Origin: JACOND01 sp965202795
GTDB lineage: Bacteria; Bdellovibrionota; Bdellovibrionia; Bdellovibrionales; UBA1609
NCBI GenBank assembly: GCA_965202795.1
Contig: OZ241848.1
Span: forward strand, 2,356,001-2,420,000
Reading direction: 5' to 3'
Length of the DNA: 64,000 nt
Shown here: positions 47,207-56,994 of the stretch, one piece after another
How the letters are laid out: each line of letters starts with the position of its first letter
How positions within the stretch are numbered: the stretch's first letter is position 1
Position numbers and translations under genes: made by a program
The notes under the pieces: generated by a model
Database searches by the model: none
Told to the model about the DNA's origin: nothing
Seen by the model: only the letters and a program-made list of their open reading frames with translations

Positions 47207-48874
47207 CTATCTGGTTGTAAATCCATAATAAGTCTTCGCCTCTCCCCTTAAAAACCGCCACATCTGGCGGACTTGGACAATCAGCATGCGGCGATAGCTC
47301 ATTTTATATTTAAATTGAGGATGCCTGACCTCTGTGTCCATTCTCCGAAACCATGCCTTCCAAAACTGCCTCCTTCCCGCCGCCTTCAAAAAAACCCCCT
47401 TAGAAGTCAGTTCAAAGCTTGACATGCCAATCTCTCTCCGATTCAAAAGGGAAATGGCCGCGCTGTCGGCAATAAGAGGGCGAAACTCCTCCATTAAATC
47501 CAAAGCCAGAGCCGGGCGGCCATAGCGGGGCTGATGAAAGAAGCCCAAAAAAGGGTCCAGCCCCACAGCATGGCAAATGCCTGCCAGCTCTTTGGCTAAA
47601 ATGCTGTATCCCTGAGAAAGAAGGGCATTGACCGGATCCTTTGGGGGCCTGCGGTTTCTGCCCGCAAAATCAAACTTTCTGTCTAAAGAGGGCTTTATCA
47701 TTGTGTTGAAAAACTGAAAATAAAGCGCCGCTCCGGCGCCCTCAAGGCCTCTTAAACTTTCTATGTTTTTTGCGGATTGCGCGCTGTCCCGCAGAAAAGC
47801 CAGTTTTTTTAAGGCGCTTTCCGGAGCCTGGCCATTCCGCATAAGCATCACTCTCTGGTTATGGATTTTCGCGCGGATGATTTCCCGCGCCAGTTTGAGC
47901 CGGACCGGCTGATTTTCAAACAAGCTGTACTGGCCTTTTCTCGCATCAACTCCTGAAGCGGGCAGGCCCTGAGTCAAGCCTAAAAACCGGCCGGCGGGAG
48001 AAAAATAAGCCACAGGGACAGCGCGCTCCAAAAGAGCCTGGGAAGTCTGAGCGCTGATCTGCGCGGGGCCATAAAGAAAAACCCCCTGAAGCTGCTCTAT
48101 GGGATGCTGTGACACAGTTTTTCCCTCTATATCAGCCACAATTCTTCCAGATCTTCTTTTTAATCTCGCTTTGGGGTTTTGAATAACAAGGATATCCTTG
48201 TCTTCAGAAAGAGGGCGGGGAGGCGCCCTGCCCTTTGGCGGCTTGTCCAGCTTTCCTGACCAGAAAGCAGATTCATTGGGAAGGCAAACCGGGTAAGCGG
48301 AGCAATACAGACAGCGGGGATCATCAATTAAAGGCTCCGGGCATGCGCTTGATCTGGCTGTCTGCCTGCATTTGTCAAGATATTTTAAACAGCTGTCAAA
48401 CAAAGCCTGGTTTAAGGGGACAGTGACCCGCTTTTTCTCCGCCGCATAATAGACAGATGCCTTTTTGACATGAATATTATTTTCCTTTAGAAGCAAAGCA
48501 TAAGCCGCGATTTGAATGGCGTCCGCCTCTTTAGGGATGGGAGAGCCTGTTTTGTCCCGGCGGGGGGCGCCTTTCTTATAATCTGTCAGCTCAATCCCTG
48601 ATTCCGCGCTCTCTATCAGATCCGCCACCCCGCGCAGCCTCAGCTTTTCGCTTTCCAGAAAAAGGCTCCTTATTTTGGATCGGGAAGACAAAGCCATGTC
48701 CTCCTTCCAGTGAGTTGGCCTGTCAATATTTCTATGGACAAAAGAGCCTTCAGCCGTATCCGGGTTTTCAACAAAAATTTTTTCCACATGCTGGTAATAA
48801 AAAAGCCTTGGGCAATAAGCATAATTGCTTAAAGCCCGAACCGGCAAAAAAGGGTCAAGCTGTTTTGAACTCAA
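47207..48874 (-). CDS. cas4-cas1: Cas4-Cas1 fusion protein
   Basis: 555 aa from a TTG at 48874, chosen because GAGG lies five bases upstream and it falls just after the cas12b stop; the open frame runs into cas12b but that overlap is implausible. Residues ~10-200 are Cas4: C21 (NYAYCPRLFYYQ), H47, D85, D98-x-K100 (LTDYKKG), and C188, C191, C197 (CLYCSAYPVC) for the iron-sulfur cluster. Residues ~225-555 are Cas1: E378 (LEGAGAALYF), H447 (FFHQPRYGRPALALDLMEEF) and D459. Cas4 trims and orients prespacers by PAM; Cas1 integrates them. The fusion is characteristic of V-B and a few type I loci. Confidence 0.95.
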   Translation of the reverse strand: MSSKQLDPFLPVRALSNYAYCPRLFYYQHVEKIFVENPDTAEGSFVHRNIDRPTHWKEDMALSSRSKIRSLFLESEKLRLRGVADLIESAESGIELTDYKKGAPRRDKTGSPIPKEADAIQIAAYALLLKENNIHVKKASVYYAAEKKRVTVPLNQALFDSCLKYLDKCRQTARSSACPEPLIDDPRCLYCSAYPVCLPNESAFWSGKLDKPPKGRAPPRPLSEDKDILVIQNPKARLKRRSGRIVADIEGKTVSQHPIEQLQGVFLYGPAQISAQTSQALLERAVPVAYFSPAGRFLGLTQGLPASGVDARKGQYSLFENQPVRLKLAREIIRAKIHNQRVMLMRNGQAPESALKKLAFLRDSAQSAKNIESLRGLEGAGAALYFQFFNTMIKPSLDRKFDFAGRNRRPPKDPVNALLSQGYSILAKELAGICHAVGLDPFLGFFHQPRYGRPALALDLMEEFRPLIADSAAISLLNRREIGMSSFELTSKGVFLKAAGRRQFWKAWFRRMDTEVRHPQFKYKMSYRRMLIVQVRQMWRFLRGEAKTYYGFTTR

Positions 48875-48881
48875 AATAGCC

Positions 48882-51800
48882 TCATTTTTTTTGATTGAGC
48901 CGTTTGTTATTAAACTCTCTGCAGCGATCCCGCTGGCTCTCCCTGACTGCTGTCCATATTCCCTTTCCAGAAGCGTATTTAACGCCCTGGATTTCAGCTT
49001 TTTCAAAATTAGCGGCGCCGGCCAAATCAATAAAAAAGTCCGAGTTTTTACTGACTTTGTCTTTATCCCGGCAGCATATCTCTGTTTCCCCTGTGTATCT
49101 CCGCTTCTCAATGCTTCCAGAGCTTTTAACTATGATTTTATCCCCTTTTCTCTCAGATCGGACGCGATGATGTATTTTCTCCGCCAAAGGGGAGGCAATC
49201 GCCCGCAGGCCGATATTGACTGCCGCATTGATGTCAGCCTGGATGACTCCCAAATTCCGCGCCGGCCGGCCGCTTTCAGGGGGCAAATCTTTTATAGGGA
49301 CAAAAATGGGGCCTCCGGTTTTTGGAACAAGCCCTGTTTGTTTCCCATCTCCCTTCAACTTCTGAAAAAGCTCTTCCAAAAACTCCCGCCGGTTTTTCTC
49401 CTCAGAATCTTCTTTTTCCTCTTTTTTGAGCCAGTCTTTATATGGCCAGCGGCATTTGTCTTTGTATGTCACTTCCGCCGCCCGGAAGCCGGGAGCGCCG
49501 CTCCGGGAGCAAAATCTTGAGGAGTAAGCCGCAACAGCCTTCAATACAGGGATGCCGCAAGGCTCGCAAAGCTCTTTCAGTTTGTCTGTGACCGCCCGGT
49601 GAGACCATTGCATCAGCCGGCTGTTTTCTCTTGGAGGCCGATCCTGCCTCATTTTATAGCGGGACAGATCTTCTATGACAATAAAATCCACAGGCTCGCG
49701 GATTTTTTTGTATTCCCCATGAATGTCCTTTTTCCGCCGCTCCCCTTCAGGCAGGGAGGGGGGCTTCAGCCTGACTCCAAGAGCCTCAGCCAAAATCAAA
49801 TGAGCGGTTTGATTTATCCTTTGTTTTTTTATCTCTTCCAATTTTTTCAGCAAATCAGGACAGGGATCAGGGATGGGGTTTTTTCTCATTTCTGATAATT
49901 TTAAAGGCGGAGAGGCTATTTTTCTTCTTTGAGTCTGATTCAGCGACTGAAACCGCCGGCGAAGCTCCTCAATCTGCTCGATCCGCCTCATAGAAAGGCC
50001 GCGCTGCCCTTTAATTTTTTTGCCCTCCGCGCCAGATTTAAAATCCGCCTGGCGAAGCAAATGACAGTCTTTTTTCTGCGGATGCTCAATCCATTCCCAT
50101 TTTCTGTCCCTCAAAGGAAGAATGCGGCCCGCAATAAGCAAAAGATTTTTTGCAATGATTTTTTGAAGGCGGGGAATCTCCCCCTCTATCAGCTTCTGAA
50201 GATGCTGGGCCTTGATCTCCCCTTTTTTCGCCAGATCGCTCCAGATCTTTTTTTCCTCCTGTTTTTTGATCTCCTCCAAGGCTTTTTTCTTTTTTTCAGG
50301 TTTTGATCTGTCTCCAAGCATCCAGGCCCAGCGGAAATGCTGTGACAGCTGGCCCTGGCCCCGCCGGGCGGCCAAAAGCAGCTTGTCGTTCAGCTCAGGA
50401 AAGGACAGGTTTTCTCTCCCGCTCTTCCCGCTGCCGCCGGCCCCGCCAAGCAATTCATTAACAGCCGGCCCTCCGCATAATTCAGCGATTATATCTTCCG
50501 CCTCTTTCAGCTCCTTTTCAGAGGCTGGCCTGCCTTTGGAGCCGGAAGGCTCTGTCTTCAGCTCCCCTTTCTGGAAGAGCTTCATGCCCTCGCCAGGGAG
50601 CCGGAAAACCCCGGCAGCCTTAAAAGCCGCGCGCCATTTTTTGCCGCCGGCTTCGCCTATGATTCGTCCGTTTTTTTGGCCGGCCCCCGCAGAGATTACA
50701 GCAAAGGCCCCCGCTGTTCTCTGCCCCAAGTCAATGCTTAAGCAGCAAAAAGAATCTGTTTTTTGAAACCAGTCCGCCTGGCTCATTTTTTTATCGCCCG
50801 CCCATTTTGAAGTTTGAGGCCATTTCAGATATTTATTTCCGCCGGCTTTGCAGTTTTTTTCCCAGAGGGCAGATCTGCTTGAAAGCTTTATATCTATCTT
50901 CATGGGAAAATTAAGCAAATGCCGCCATTTCCCAGACCTGGCTTTATCCGGCATCAGCTGGACATTGCATGACCAAAAATCCTGCTCTGAAGGCTCTTTT
51001 TGATCAAGCGCTTTCATCATGGGCTGGATCCAGGGGGCCCTTTCCAAAGCCTCATTGGACTCTTTTCTAAGCTCATCGCGAAAAAGCCGCGGCGCGGCGT
51101 AATGCAGCTTAACTGTCCGCTTTTCCCAGCCTTTTTCGGTTTTTGCCATTATAGGGGCGCGAAAGCTTAAAGAGTTTTCATCATGGCCATGCTCCCCCGC
51201 TGTATTTGTTTTTTTGCCTTTTTGGATTTTGGGCCATGAGCATGCGTCTCCAAACCGAAACAGGCGGCGGGAATGCTCCGGATCCGCTGGAGTGAATTTA
51301 ACAGGAGCCTCCAGCTTTTCAATGTCCTCTTTCAGCTCATAATATTCACAGAGGGCGTCCAGGGGATTTTCAGCAAAGCCTTTTTCCTCATGCTCTTTTC
51401 GCTTATCCTTTGAAGGCTCTTTCCATACAAGCCAGTTTTCAGGCTTTAAAAGCTCGTTAAACAAGGGGGCGCTCCCTATGCTGTATTTGTTTTTTTGCTG
51501 AAAACTGTCCAGCTCCTTTTTCAGCTTGTTTTCCAACAGGCTTTTGTCTGCCTCTGCCGCGCCTGCTTTTTTGTTTAATATCCGCCGCCATTTTTTTTGT
51601 ATCTCCCCAAACCCCCTTAATGTCCGGCGGCGAAGGCCGTAAGGGATTTTTCCGACTCCATCATCCTCTCCAAAATACTCGTCGGCCAGATCAAACTCCA
51701 ACAGCCCCCTTAAGCGCCTGACTCTTGGATCGCCCGGATCATCTGGATTTGCATCCTCAAATATTTCCCTCTCTTTGCTCTCTTTAAACCGGCCGATAAA

Positions 51801-53195
51801 AGGCAGCTCATCCTCTCCCTCTGCGCGCTGCCATTTTTTAATTATCTGCCCCTTTCCATCTGCGTCTTTTTTTGTCCATTGGCGCTTTTCCATCCATTCC
51901 AGGGCTTTTTGCTTTTTTGCTTTTTCCGCCTCTCTCTCTTTTGTCTTGTGATCGATTTGATGGATAACAGTCAAAGCCTCTTTAAAAGCGGAAATATCAA
52001 AATCATTCCATAAAGGATCCCCAAGATCGCTTTTGCCGGCTTTCAGCAAAGCGGTAAAGGCGGGGAACACATAGCCTCTTTTTCCTCTGGAAATTTTGAT
52101 TGGATCTTTTCCATTAACCGAAAGATCTGCTTTTTGCGCTTTTGCAGAGGCGCCTTTACTGCCTCTCTTTTCAGGCTGCTTTGAGTTTTTGGCATTCAAA
52201 GCCTGGTGAGAGCTTTCATCTTTTGGCCGGCTTATTGCCTTTCTTAAAAATTCTCTTGCAATAACGCCCGGCTCAATATATTTAAAGAGAATAAAAGCAT
52301 TCGATCGCAGCCCTGTTTTTCCTCCGCCGCCTCTATAAGAGGGAATTTCCAAACCCTCTTGAGTTTTCTTTTCAATCAAAGCCTCCAATGTCTTTATTTT
52401 TTCTTGATTGGCGCCGCCACCTTTATCCTTCAAGGTTTTTTTAAGAGATTCAAGAGCTTTTGTTAGTTTTTTTCGCAGCTTTTCCCCTTTGTATGGCTCT
52501 TTTTCTGATAAGTTTAACAGGGCTTCAGGACAGGCTTCTTTTGCCAGTTTTTCATCAGAGATATTGCTGTCCCAAAGGTTTTTTGCGAATGCTTTAAACA
52601 GCCATGCCTTTTCCCGGCCTCTTTCCCCCTCTTTATAAGCTCCCTGTCCGGCATACCCCTTCCGAAAAAAGGCAGGCGCAAATGCCCTGCCCTGCTTCTG
52701 AATAGAGCTGCTGCCGGAGCAATGTTTCAGCAGTGAGGTTAAAGCTTTATGCAGAGCCTCCGGCGGCGCATGATTCCCTTCAAGGATTTTTTCCATACAG
52801 TTTTCAAAAGACAGCGGTTTTTTATCAGAGCCAGAGCATAAATATTTTGCCGCAGATTTTCGCATTCCTTTCCTTAAAACTCCCTTATGGTTAAAATCAT
52901 CCCATTTCTCTTTCATCTGCCCCCTCAGTTTGTGTATAGGGCAGTCATTTTGATCAGATGGCCGATTGGGATTTGCCGCCAAAGCGGCAAAGGCTGTCAA
53001 ATAATAATTCACCGCATCCTGAAAAAGAATGTGATGCCGCAAAAGCATGTCTTTCCATTCAGGGCAGTCTCTCCAAGAGCCATCCGCCGGACGGGATTTT
53101 TTGTTTTTTTGCTTTGCTGAAGATTCCGCGCCGCCTGGCGGCAAAATTTCCGCTTTTGTGACCCTGCCCTGATAAATGCGGTTAATTTGTCCCAT
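48882..53195 (-). CDS. cas12b: Cas12b (C2c1) type V-B effector nuclease, large form
   Basis: 1437 aa. The start is the ATG at 53195 (MGQINRIYQGRVTK), with GGGAGG upstream; the frame extends to 53225. Cas12b is an RNA-guided dsDNA nuclease that needs crRNA and tracrRNA and a T-rich PAM. RuvC residues are D822 (CLSIDLGQRTAGAF), E1175 (FIVIEDLSRYKM) and D1321 (VIQADINAAVNIG). RPPRENSRLMQWSHR and AYSSRFCSRSGAPGFRA are close to known Cas12b. It is ~300 residues longer than the Alicyclobacillus protein (1129 aa, RuvC-I near 570), mostly before RuvC-I, and resembles the large Verrucomicrobia-type forms. Lysine-rich stretches at ~230-280 and ~430-470 are probably loops. It leads the cas12b-cas4/1-cas2 operon. 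Confidence 0.95.
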   Translation of the reverse strand: MGQINRIYQGRVTKAEILPPGGAESSAKQKNKKSRPADGSWRDCPEWKDMLLRHHILFQDAVNYYLTAFAALAANPNRPSDQNDCPIHKLRGQMKEKWDDFNHKGVLRKGMRKSAAKYLCSGSDKKPLSFENCMEKILEGNHAPPEALHKALTSLLKHCSGSSSIQKQGRAFAPAFFRKGYAGQGAYKEGERGREKAWLFKAFAKNLWDSNISDEKLAKEACPEALLNLSEKEPYKGEKLRKKLTKALESLKKTLKDKGGGANQEKIKTLEALIEKKTQEGLEIPSYRGGGGKTGLRSNAFILFKYIEPGVIAREFLRKAISRPKDESSHQALNAKNSKQPEKRGSKGASAKAQKADLSVNGKDPIKISRGKRGYVFPAFTALLKAGKSDLGDPLWNDFDISAFKEALTVIHQIDHKTKEREAEKAKKQKALEWMEKRQWTKKDADGKGQIIKKWQRAEGEDELPFIGRFKESKEREIFEDANPDDPGDPRVRRLRGLLEFDLADEYFGEDDGVGKIPYGLRRRTLRGFGEIQKKWRRILNKKAGAAEADKSLLENKLKKELDSFQQKNKYSIGSAPLFNELLKPENWLVWKEPSKDKRKEHEEKGFAENPLDALCEYYELKEDIEKLEAPVKFTPADPEHSRRLFRFGDACSWPKIQKGKKTNTAGEHGHDENSLSFRAPIMAKTEKGWEKRTVKLHYAAPRLFRDELRKESNEALERAPWIQPMMKALDQKEPSEQDFWSCNVQLMPDKARSGKWRHLLNFPMKIDIKLSSRSALWEKNCKAGGNKYLKWPQTSKWAGDKKMSQADWFQKTDSFCCLSIDLGQRTAGAFAVISAGAGQKNGRIIGEAGGKKWRAAFKAAGVFRLPGEGMKLFQKGELKTEPSGSKGRPASEKELKEAEDIIAELCGGPAVNELLGGAGGSGKSGRENLSFPELNDKLLLAARRGQGQLSQHFRWAWMLGDRSKPEKKKKALEEIKKQEEKKIWSDLAKKGEIKAQHLQKLIEGEIPRLQKIIAKNLLLIAGRILPLRDRKWEWIEHPQKKDCHLLRQADFKSGAEGKKIKGQRGLSMRRIEQIEELRRRFQSLNQTQRRKIASPPLKLSEMRKNPIPDPCPDLLKKLEEIKKQRINQTAHLILAEALGVRLKPPSLPEGERRKKDIHGEYKKIREPVDFIVIEDLSRYKMRQDRPPRENSRLMQWSHRAVTDKLKELCEPCGIPVLKAVAAYSSRFCSRSGAPGFRAAEVTYKDKCRWPYKDWLKKEEKEDSEEKNRREFLEELFQKLKGDGKQTGLVPKTGGPIFVPIKDLPPESGRPARNLGVIQADINAAVNIGLRAIASPLAEKIHHRVRSERKGDKIIVKSSGSIEKRRYTGETEICCRDKDKVSKNSDFFIDLAGAANFEKAEIQGVKYASGKGIWTAVRESQRDRCREFNNKRLNQKK

Positions 53196-53246
53196 GCAAA
53201 GCCTCCCTGGATTTTCAATTTCCAAAATATAGCTGCTTCTGTTTCA

Positions 53247-53306
53247 TAACGGCTGGACTGTCAGCCGCTTCAATTCTAAACATACAGTGTTTGGGCGGGA
53301 AGTCAA
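53247..53306 (-). promoter_or_regulatory. Promoter of the cas operon with 5'-UTR hairpin
   Basis: Minus strand: TTGACT (53306-53301), 16 bp, TATGTT (53284-53279). Downstream, CGGCTG and CAGCCG (53267-53250) form a six-base-pair hairpin in the leader, ~55 bases before the cas12b start. It could be an operator or an mRNA structure. Confidence 0.7.
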
Positions 53307-53345
53307 AACCAGTTTTTTTCATATTGGCCATATCCGCCCTGCCGC

Positions 53346-53415
53346 GCCTGTTTGATGGGACAGCCTGGCGGCTGTTCCCGAATCTCCGCGGAGTGACAGG
53401 CTTGTCCAGAGGATG
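53346..53415. repeat. Single copy of the dispersed palindromic repeat near the cas promoter
   Basis: GGGACAGCCTGGCGGCTGTT at 53358 and GGCTTGTCCAGAGGATG near 53399 match the 63-bp tandem at 26811-27064 in order and spacing. Confidence 0.85.
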
Positions 53416-53481
53416 CCTAATTTGCCGGGGCCGGGGGAAAGCAAACAGCCAGGAAGGGGGAGCAGCCTCTCAGCCGGCTCC

Positions 53482-54774
53482 TTAAAACAGGCTTTTAAAA
53501 AAATCAGCGGCTTTTTGGAAAAAAGACTTTTTTTCGCCCTCCGGCTGGACCTCTTCCGCGCCGCCGCGCTGTCCCGGCCCGGCCTGAGCTTTGCCTTCCC
53601 AGCCCGCCCCGTCAGCCGCAACCCGGCGGTCAGCCGGCCCCCGCTTTTTAAAGAGTTTTTTGAAGATGCCCTTCAGCCCCAAAAAAGCGCCTCTGCCAAT
53701 GCTGGTGTCAGCGCCGGCGTCCCGGAGAATCCCGGCAATTGTCTGATAGCCCTCCTCTTCCGCCAGAGCAAAAGCGGTCTTTCCATCGCTGTCCGCTTCA
53801 TTGATTGAGTCTCTGGCTGCCTGAAGCTTTAAAAGCTCCCTGACAGAATCAGGCTCGCCGCTTGCCGCTCCCGTCATCAGGGCTGTCCTCTCGTTAAAAT
53901 CCTTATGGGCCGCGCCGGCCCCCCCCTCCCCGGCAAGCATGGGAATAAGCTCTGAATGCCCTTTTTCCACAGCGTAAAAAAGCGCCGTCCAGCCGTTTTT
54001 GTCATGCGCGCCGGCGTCTATGCCGTCGGCGGCTAAAAGCGCCTGGACAGGCGCGGTCCGGCCCTTCTTTGCCGCAAACATCAGCGCGGTCCGGCCCCTG
54101 TAATCCTTAAGATTCGGATCGGCCCCCGCCGGCAAAAGCAGCTCAATTGCCCGCCCGCTCCCTTTGCCGGCCGCATGAATCAAAGCGGTTTTCTCGTTTT
54201 TATCCAAAGCATTGACCTCTATGCCGTCGGCGGCCAAAAGGGCGGAAATGAGCTGGGGCTTGTTTTTTCTGGCGGCGAAAACCAAGGCGCCGGCCTGAGT
54301 TTTTTCTGTTTTCGCGTTGGGATCAGCCCCCGCCTTCAGCAGGGCGCCGGCAAAGGCCGCCCCCCCTGCCCTGCTCTCCGCAGCCCAGATCAGGGCCGTC
54401 CGGCCAAGCCGATCGCTCAAGTTTGGGTCGGCCCCGGCGTCCAGAAGAAGTTTGGCAATGCCCTCCGGACAGCCCTGTCCGGCGGCATGCATCAAAGCGC
54501 TCCGGCCGCCTTCATCCCGCGTGTTAATGTCAAAATCCTTGATTTTCAGAAGCTGGCCAAGCCCCTCCGCATCGCATTTGAAAGCCGCAGAGGCCACAGG
54601 GTATGGCTCGCCCGGATCCAGCAAGATGCCCGGCGCTTCATCTTCGCCGGCTGATTCCTGCCGGCCCCCCTGCCCGCCCGGCGGGTGAATCGTTATGGGG
54701 AAGCAGCCGGAAAAAACCGCCCCCGCAAAAAACAAGGCCGCAAGGCGCTTTGCCCCAAAAATTTTTGCCTTCAT
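53482..54774 (-). CDS. Ankyrin-repeat lipoprotein, 430 aa
   Basis: The signal peptide ends in lipobox VFSGC (residue ~24). Residues ~75-360 contain about eight ankyrin repeats (GRSALMHAAGQGCPEGIAKL, GRTALIWAAESRAGG, KTALIHAAGKGSGRAIELLL, GRTALMFAAKKG, GWTALFYAVEKGHSELIPML, KTAFALAEEEGYQTIAGIL). The C-terminus is basic then hydrophobic (KSFFQKAADFFKSLF). It is probably membrane-anchored and facing the periplasm or surface. It lies on the same strand just upstream of the cas operon region but is separated from it by the cas promoter. Confidence 0.88.
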   Translation of the reverse strand: MKAKIFGAKRLAALFFAGAVFSGCFPITIHPPGGQGGRQESAGEDEAPGILLDPGEPYPVASAAFKCDAEGLGQLLKIKDFDINTRDEGGRSALMHAAGQGCPEGIAKLLLDAGADPNLSDRLGRTALIWAAESRAGGAAFAGALLKAGADPNAKTEKTQAGALVFAARKNKPQLISALLAADGIEVNALDKNEKTALIHAAGKGSGRAIELLLPAGADPNLKDYRGRTALMFAAKKGRTAPVQALLAADGIDAGAHDKNGWTALFYAVEKGHSELIPMLAGEGGAGAAHKDFNERTALMTGAASGEPDSVRELLKLQAARDSINEADSDGKTAFALAEEEGYQTIAGILRDAGADTSIGRGAFLGLKGIFKKLFKKRGPADRRVAADGAGWEGKAQAGPGQRGGAEEVQPEGEKKSFFQKAADFFKSLF

Positions 54775-55286
54775 TGTTAAAACCCCCCGTTAGTTTTTCT
54801 GTAATTTTCCCGTGATTAAACCCAAAACGATTTAACTGCTTTGTGAATTTGCCTGCTGATTTGCCGGCCATGCCGCCCCGCCATGCCGCCCCCGCGGGCG
54901 CGCTTTTATGATTTTCATTCCATAAAAACAGGAGCTTCAGGCAAAAAGCCCCCCTCTTCCGCCTTATTTTATTTATTTAAAAAAGCCGGGCCGAAAAGTC
55001 CAGCGAAAACCGGCATGCGATCTGATAACTGGGCCTTGGGCCAGTTTATCTGGACGGCGGGACGGCCATAGATTCTCTTTAGAAAGCTGGATAAAGGGCC
55101 GGCATTATCCCTCTAATTTCAAAGCTTTTTTGCTTGTTTTTCTGTTCAAAAGCTCTTATTTTTATGGACAGGGCTTTCAAGCTTCCAGACCTTTGGCTGG
55201 CCTAAATGCCTGTTTGCTGGACAGCAGGAAGGCTTGAAAAGATTTAAACCCCGCAGCGCTAAACAAAATCAGGGGGAGACAAACCG
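54775..55286. other. Gene-free stretch
   Basis: Intergenic region between the ankyrin lipoprotein and paralogue 4. It holds one palindrome-like copy (TCTGGACGGCGGGACGGCC region near 55049). Nothing else recognised. Confidence 0.4.
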
Positions 55287-55754
55287 ATGAAAAAACCAGT
55301 ATTTATGGCTTTTGCGGCGCTTGCGCTTCTGGCCGCGGGCTGCGCCGACAGCGGCGGCTCATCTTCCCAGACAGGCGATAGCGGCGCTGAAAGCTCCCCC
55401 GCCAGACAATGCGGCAGCCTCTTTAATGCTTTCATTAACTGTTATAGGGAGCTGAAATCAGCTGTTTCGGCGGCGGAGATCTTTAGGAGCCCCGCTCTCA
55501 GAGAAAAGGAAAAATCCTGCCGCCAGACTTATCGCAGGGTGTCAGATTTTTTAGATTCGCTTCCAGAGGGGCAGCAAAACAAAATCCAGGAGCAGCTTGC
55601 AGCCAGCGGCGCCGGAAAAGCCTGGAGATCCTGCGAAGAATCCTATTTCTCGCTAAGCCTTTCAGCAGCGAAGGAAAAGGCGGTCAGCGCTTTGGACAGC
55701 TGTTTAATCCCAAGCTTAAAAAAATTTCAGAAAACAGCATGCGCCCAGCTATAA
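55287..55754 (+). CDS. Small cysteine-containing lipoprotein, paralogue 4
   Basis: 155 aa. GGGGGAG precedes the ATG at 55287. The signal peptide MKKPVFMAFAALALLAAGC is nearly identical to that of the copies at 39.3-40.8 kb. RQCGSLFNAFINCYRELK, EKSCRQTY, PEGQQNKIQEQL, WRSCEES, LDSCLIPSLKKFQKTACAQ match the family. It is a dispersed fourth member ~15 kb from the tandem set. Confidence 0.8.
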   Translation: MKKPVFMAFAALALLAAGCADSGGSSSQTGDSGAESSPARQCGSLFNAFINCYRELKSAVSAAEIFRSPALREKEKSCRQTYRRVSDFLDSLPEGQQNKIQEQLAASGAGKAWRSCEESYFSLSLSAAKEKAVSALDSCLIPSLKKFQKTACAQL

Positions 55755-55887
55755 TATGAAAGCGCTAAATCAAGATGAATGCTCTGCAAGCCCCTGAAAT
55801 GCCGCATCCGCTTGACAGCCCGGCAAGGCGCGGGTTTTCAGGCTCTCCCGCGGCTGGCGCGGAAGCTCCTGGAGGGCGGGCGGCAAA

Positions 55888-56655
55888 ATGAGGGCGGCTG
55901 TCGGCATTCACGCCTGCCGCGAGGCTCTAAGAGCGCGATCTCCAAAAGACCTCCGGGACATTTGCCTCCAGGCCGGCTGGCAAAAAAGCGCCGCCTTGAG
56001 GGAGCTTGCGGATCTGGCCAAAAAAAAAGGCATTTTGCCGAAAACTGTGTCCCCCGGAAAGCTGAGCCGGCTGGCGAAAAACCACCAGGGCGCGGCGGTT
56101 TTTGCCGCGGGCGGCCCGGAGATGAGCCTCAGCTCATTTTCGCCCCGCGCCGCCGTCTTGATCCTGGACGGCCTGGAAGACCCCAAAAACCTTGGCGCCA
56201 TCATCCGAACAGCCTGGCTTATGGGGGCGGAGGGGATTTTTGCCTCCCGGCATCGCTCTGCCGGCCTCACCCCCTCAGCAATGAAAGCCGCCTGCGGCGG
56301 AGCGGAATACCTGCCTGTGGAGTTTGCCAGCCTCACGCGCTCTATAAAGCTTCTCAAACAAAATGGATTCACAGTCTATGGCCTTGATCAAACAGCCGGG
56401 GACTCGCTTTATAAAGAGAGCTTTCCCTGCCGGGCGGCCTTTGCCCTTGGAGGGGAAAGCTCCGGCCTAAAGCCCCTTGTCAAAGCAAAATGCGATAAGC
56501 TCCTCGCCATCCCCCAAAAAACCCCAAAAAAACCCCCCAAAAAAAAACATAGCCCTGCCCAAACGGCCAGCTATAATGTCTCTGTAAGCGCCGCCCTGGC
56601 GCTTTCCGAATTTTTTCGCCAAAAAACGCTTGCGCGGCCCGAAAAATCCCCTTAA
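55888..56655 (+). CDS. TrmH/SpoU-family RNA 2'-O-methyltransferase
   Basis: 255 aa. GGAGGG precedes the ATG at 55888. The N-terminal substrate-binding domain (AVGIHACREALRA) is followed by the SpoU knot motifs: DGLEDPKNLGAIIRTAWLMG, ALGGESSGL and ASYNVSVSAALALSEF. It is most like RlmB, which methylates 23S rRNA G2251, but the exact target is inferred. It ends 9 bp before the IscA-type gene. A lysine/proline run (TPKKPPKKK) in the knot region is unusual. Confidence 0.9.
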   Translation: MRAAVGIHACREALRARSPKDLRDICLQAGWQKSAALRELADLAKKKGILPKTVSPGKLSRLAKNHQGAAVFAAGGPEMSLSSFSPRAAVLILDGLEDPKNLGAIIRTAWLMGAEGIFASRHRSAGLTPSAMKAACGGAEYLPVEFASLTRSIKLLKQNGFTVYGLDQTAGDSLYKESFPCRAAFALGGESSGLKPLVKAKCDKLLAIPQKTPKKPPKKKHSPAQTASYNVSVSAALALSEFFRQKTLARPEKSP

Positions 56656-56664
56656 AATCAGCTT

Positions 56665-56994
56665 ATGATACAGGTTTCCCCGGCCGCCGCCGAGCATATC
56701 CGCTACCTGAAGCAGAGGGACAAAGTCGCCCCGGACATGCCTTTGCGGGTCTCCGTAAAAGAGGGGGGCTGCTCAGGATTCTCCTACAAGCTGGATTTTG
56801 AAAGCGGCCAGGCCTCTAAAACAGACAAAACCTTCCAGTCCAACGGGGTTTCCCTGGTTATTGAGGGGCGGAGCCTGCTCTATTTGATGGGCATGGTCCT
56901 GGATTTTGACGGCGGGCTGAACGGCAAGGGCTTTGTATTCTCCAACCCCAACGCCAAAGAAACCTGCGGCTGCGGATTCTCTTTTGGGGTTTAA
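56665..56994 (+). CDS. HesB/IscA-family iron-sulfur protein
   Basis: 109 aa, standard size. The three conserved cysteines are in KEGGCSGFSYKL and ETCGCGFSF. A-type carriers of this family deliver [Fe-S] clusters to apoproteins. It is closer to ErpA/IscA than to NifU, but ErpA and IscA cannot be told apart here. Probably cotranscribed with the upstream methyltransferase gene. Confidence 0.92.
   Translation: MIQVSPAAAEHIRYLKQRDKVAPDMPLRVSVKEGGCSGFSYKLDFESGQASKTDKTFQSNGVSLVIEGRSLLYLMGMVLDFDGGLNGKGFVFSNPNAKETCGCGFSFGV

Noticed and set aside
46835..47251. 138-codon plus-strand ORF
   Set aside because: It is antisense to cas2 and the end of cas1.
48882..49111. Long N-terminal extension of Cas4-Cas1 overlapping cas12b
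   Set aside because: A 230-bp coding overlap is implausible; the TTG at 48874 has a ribosome site right after the cas12b stop.
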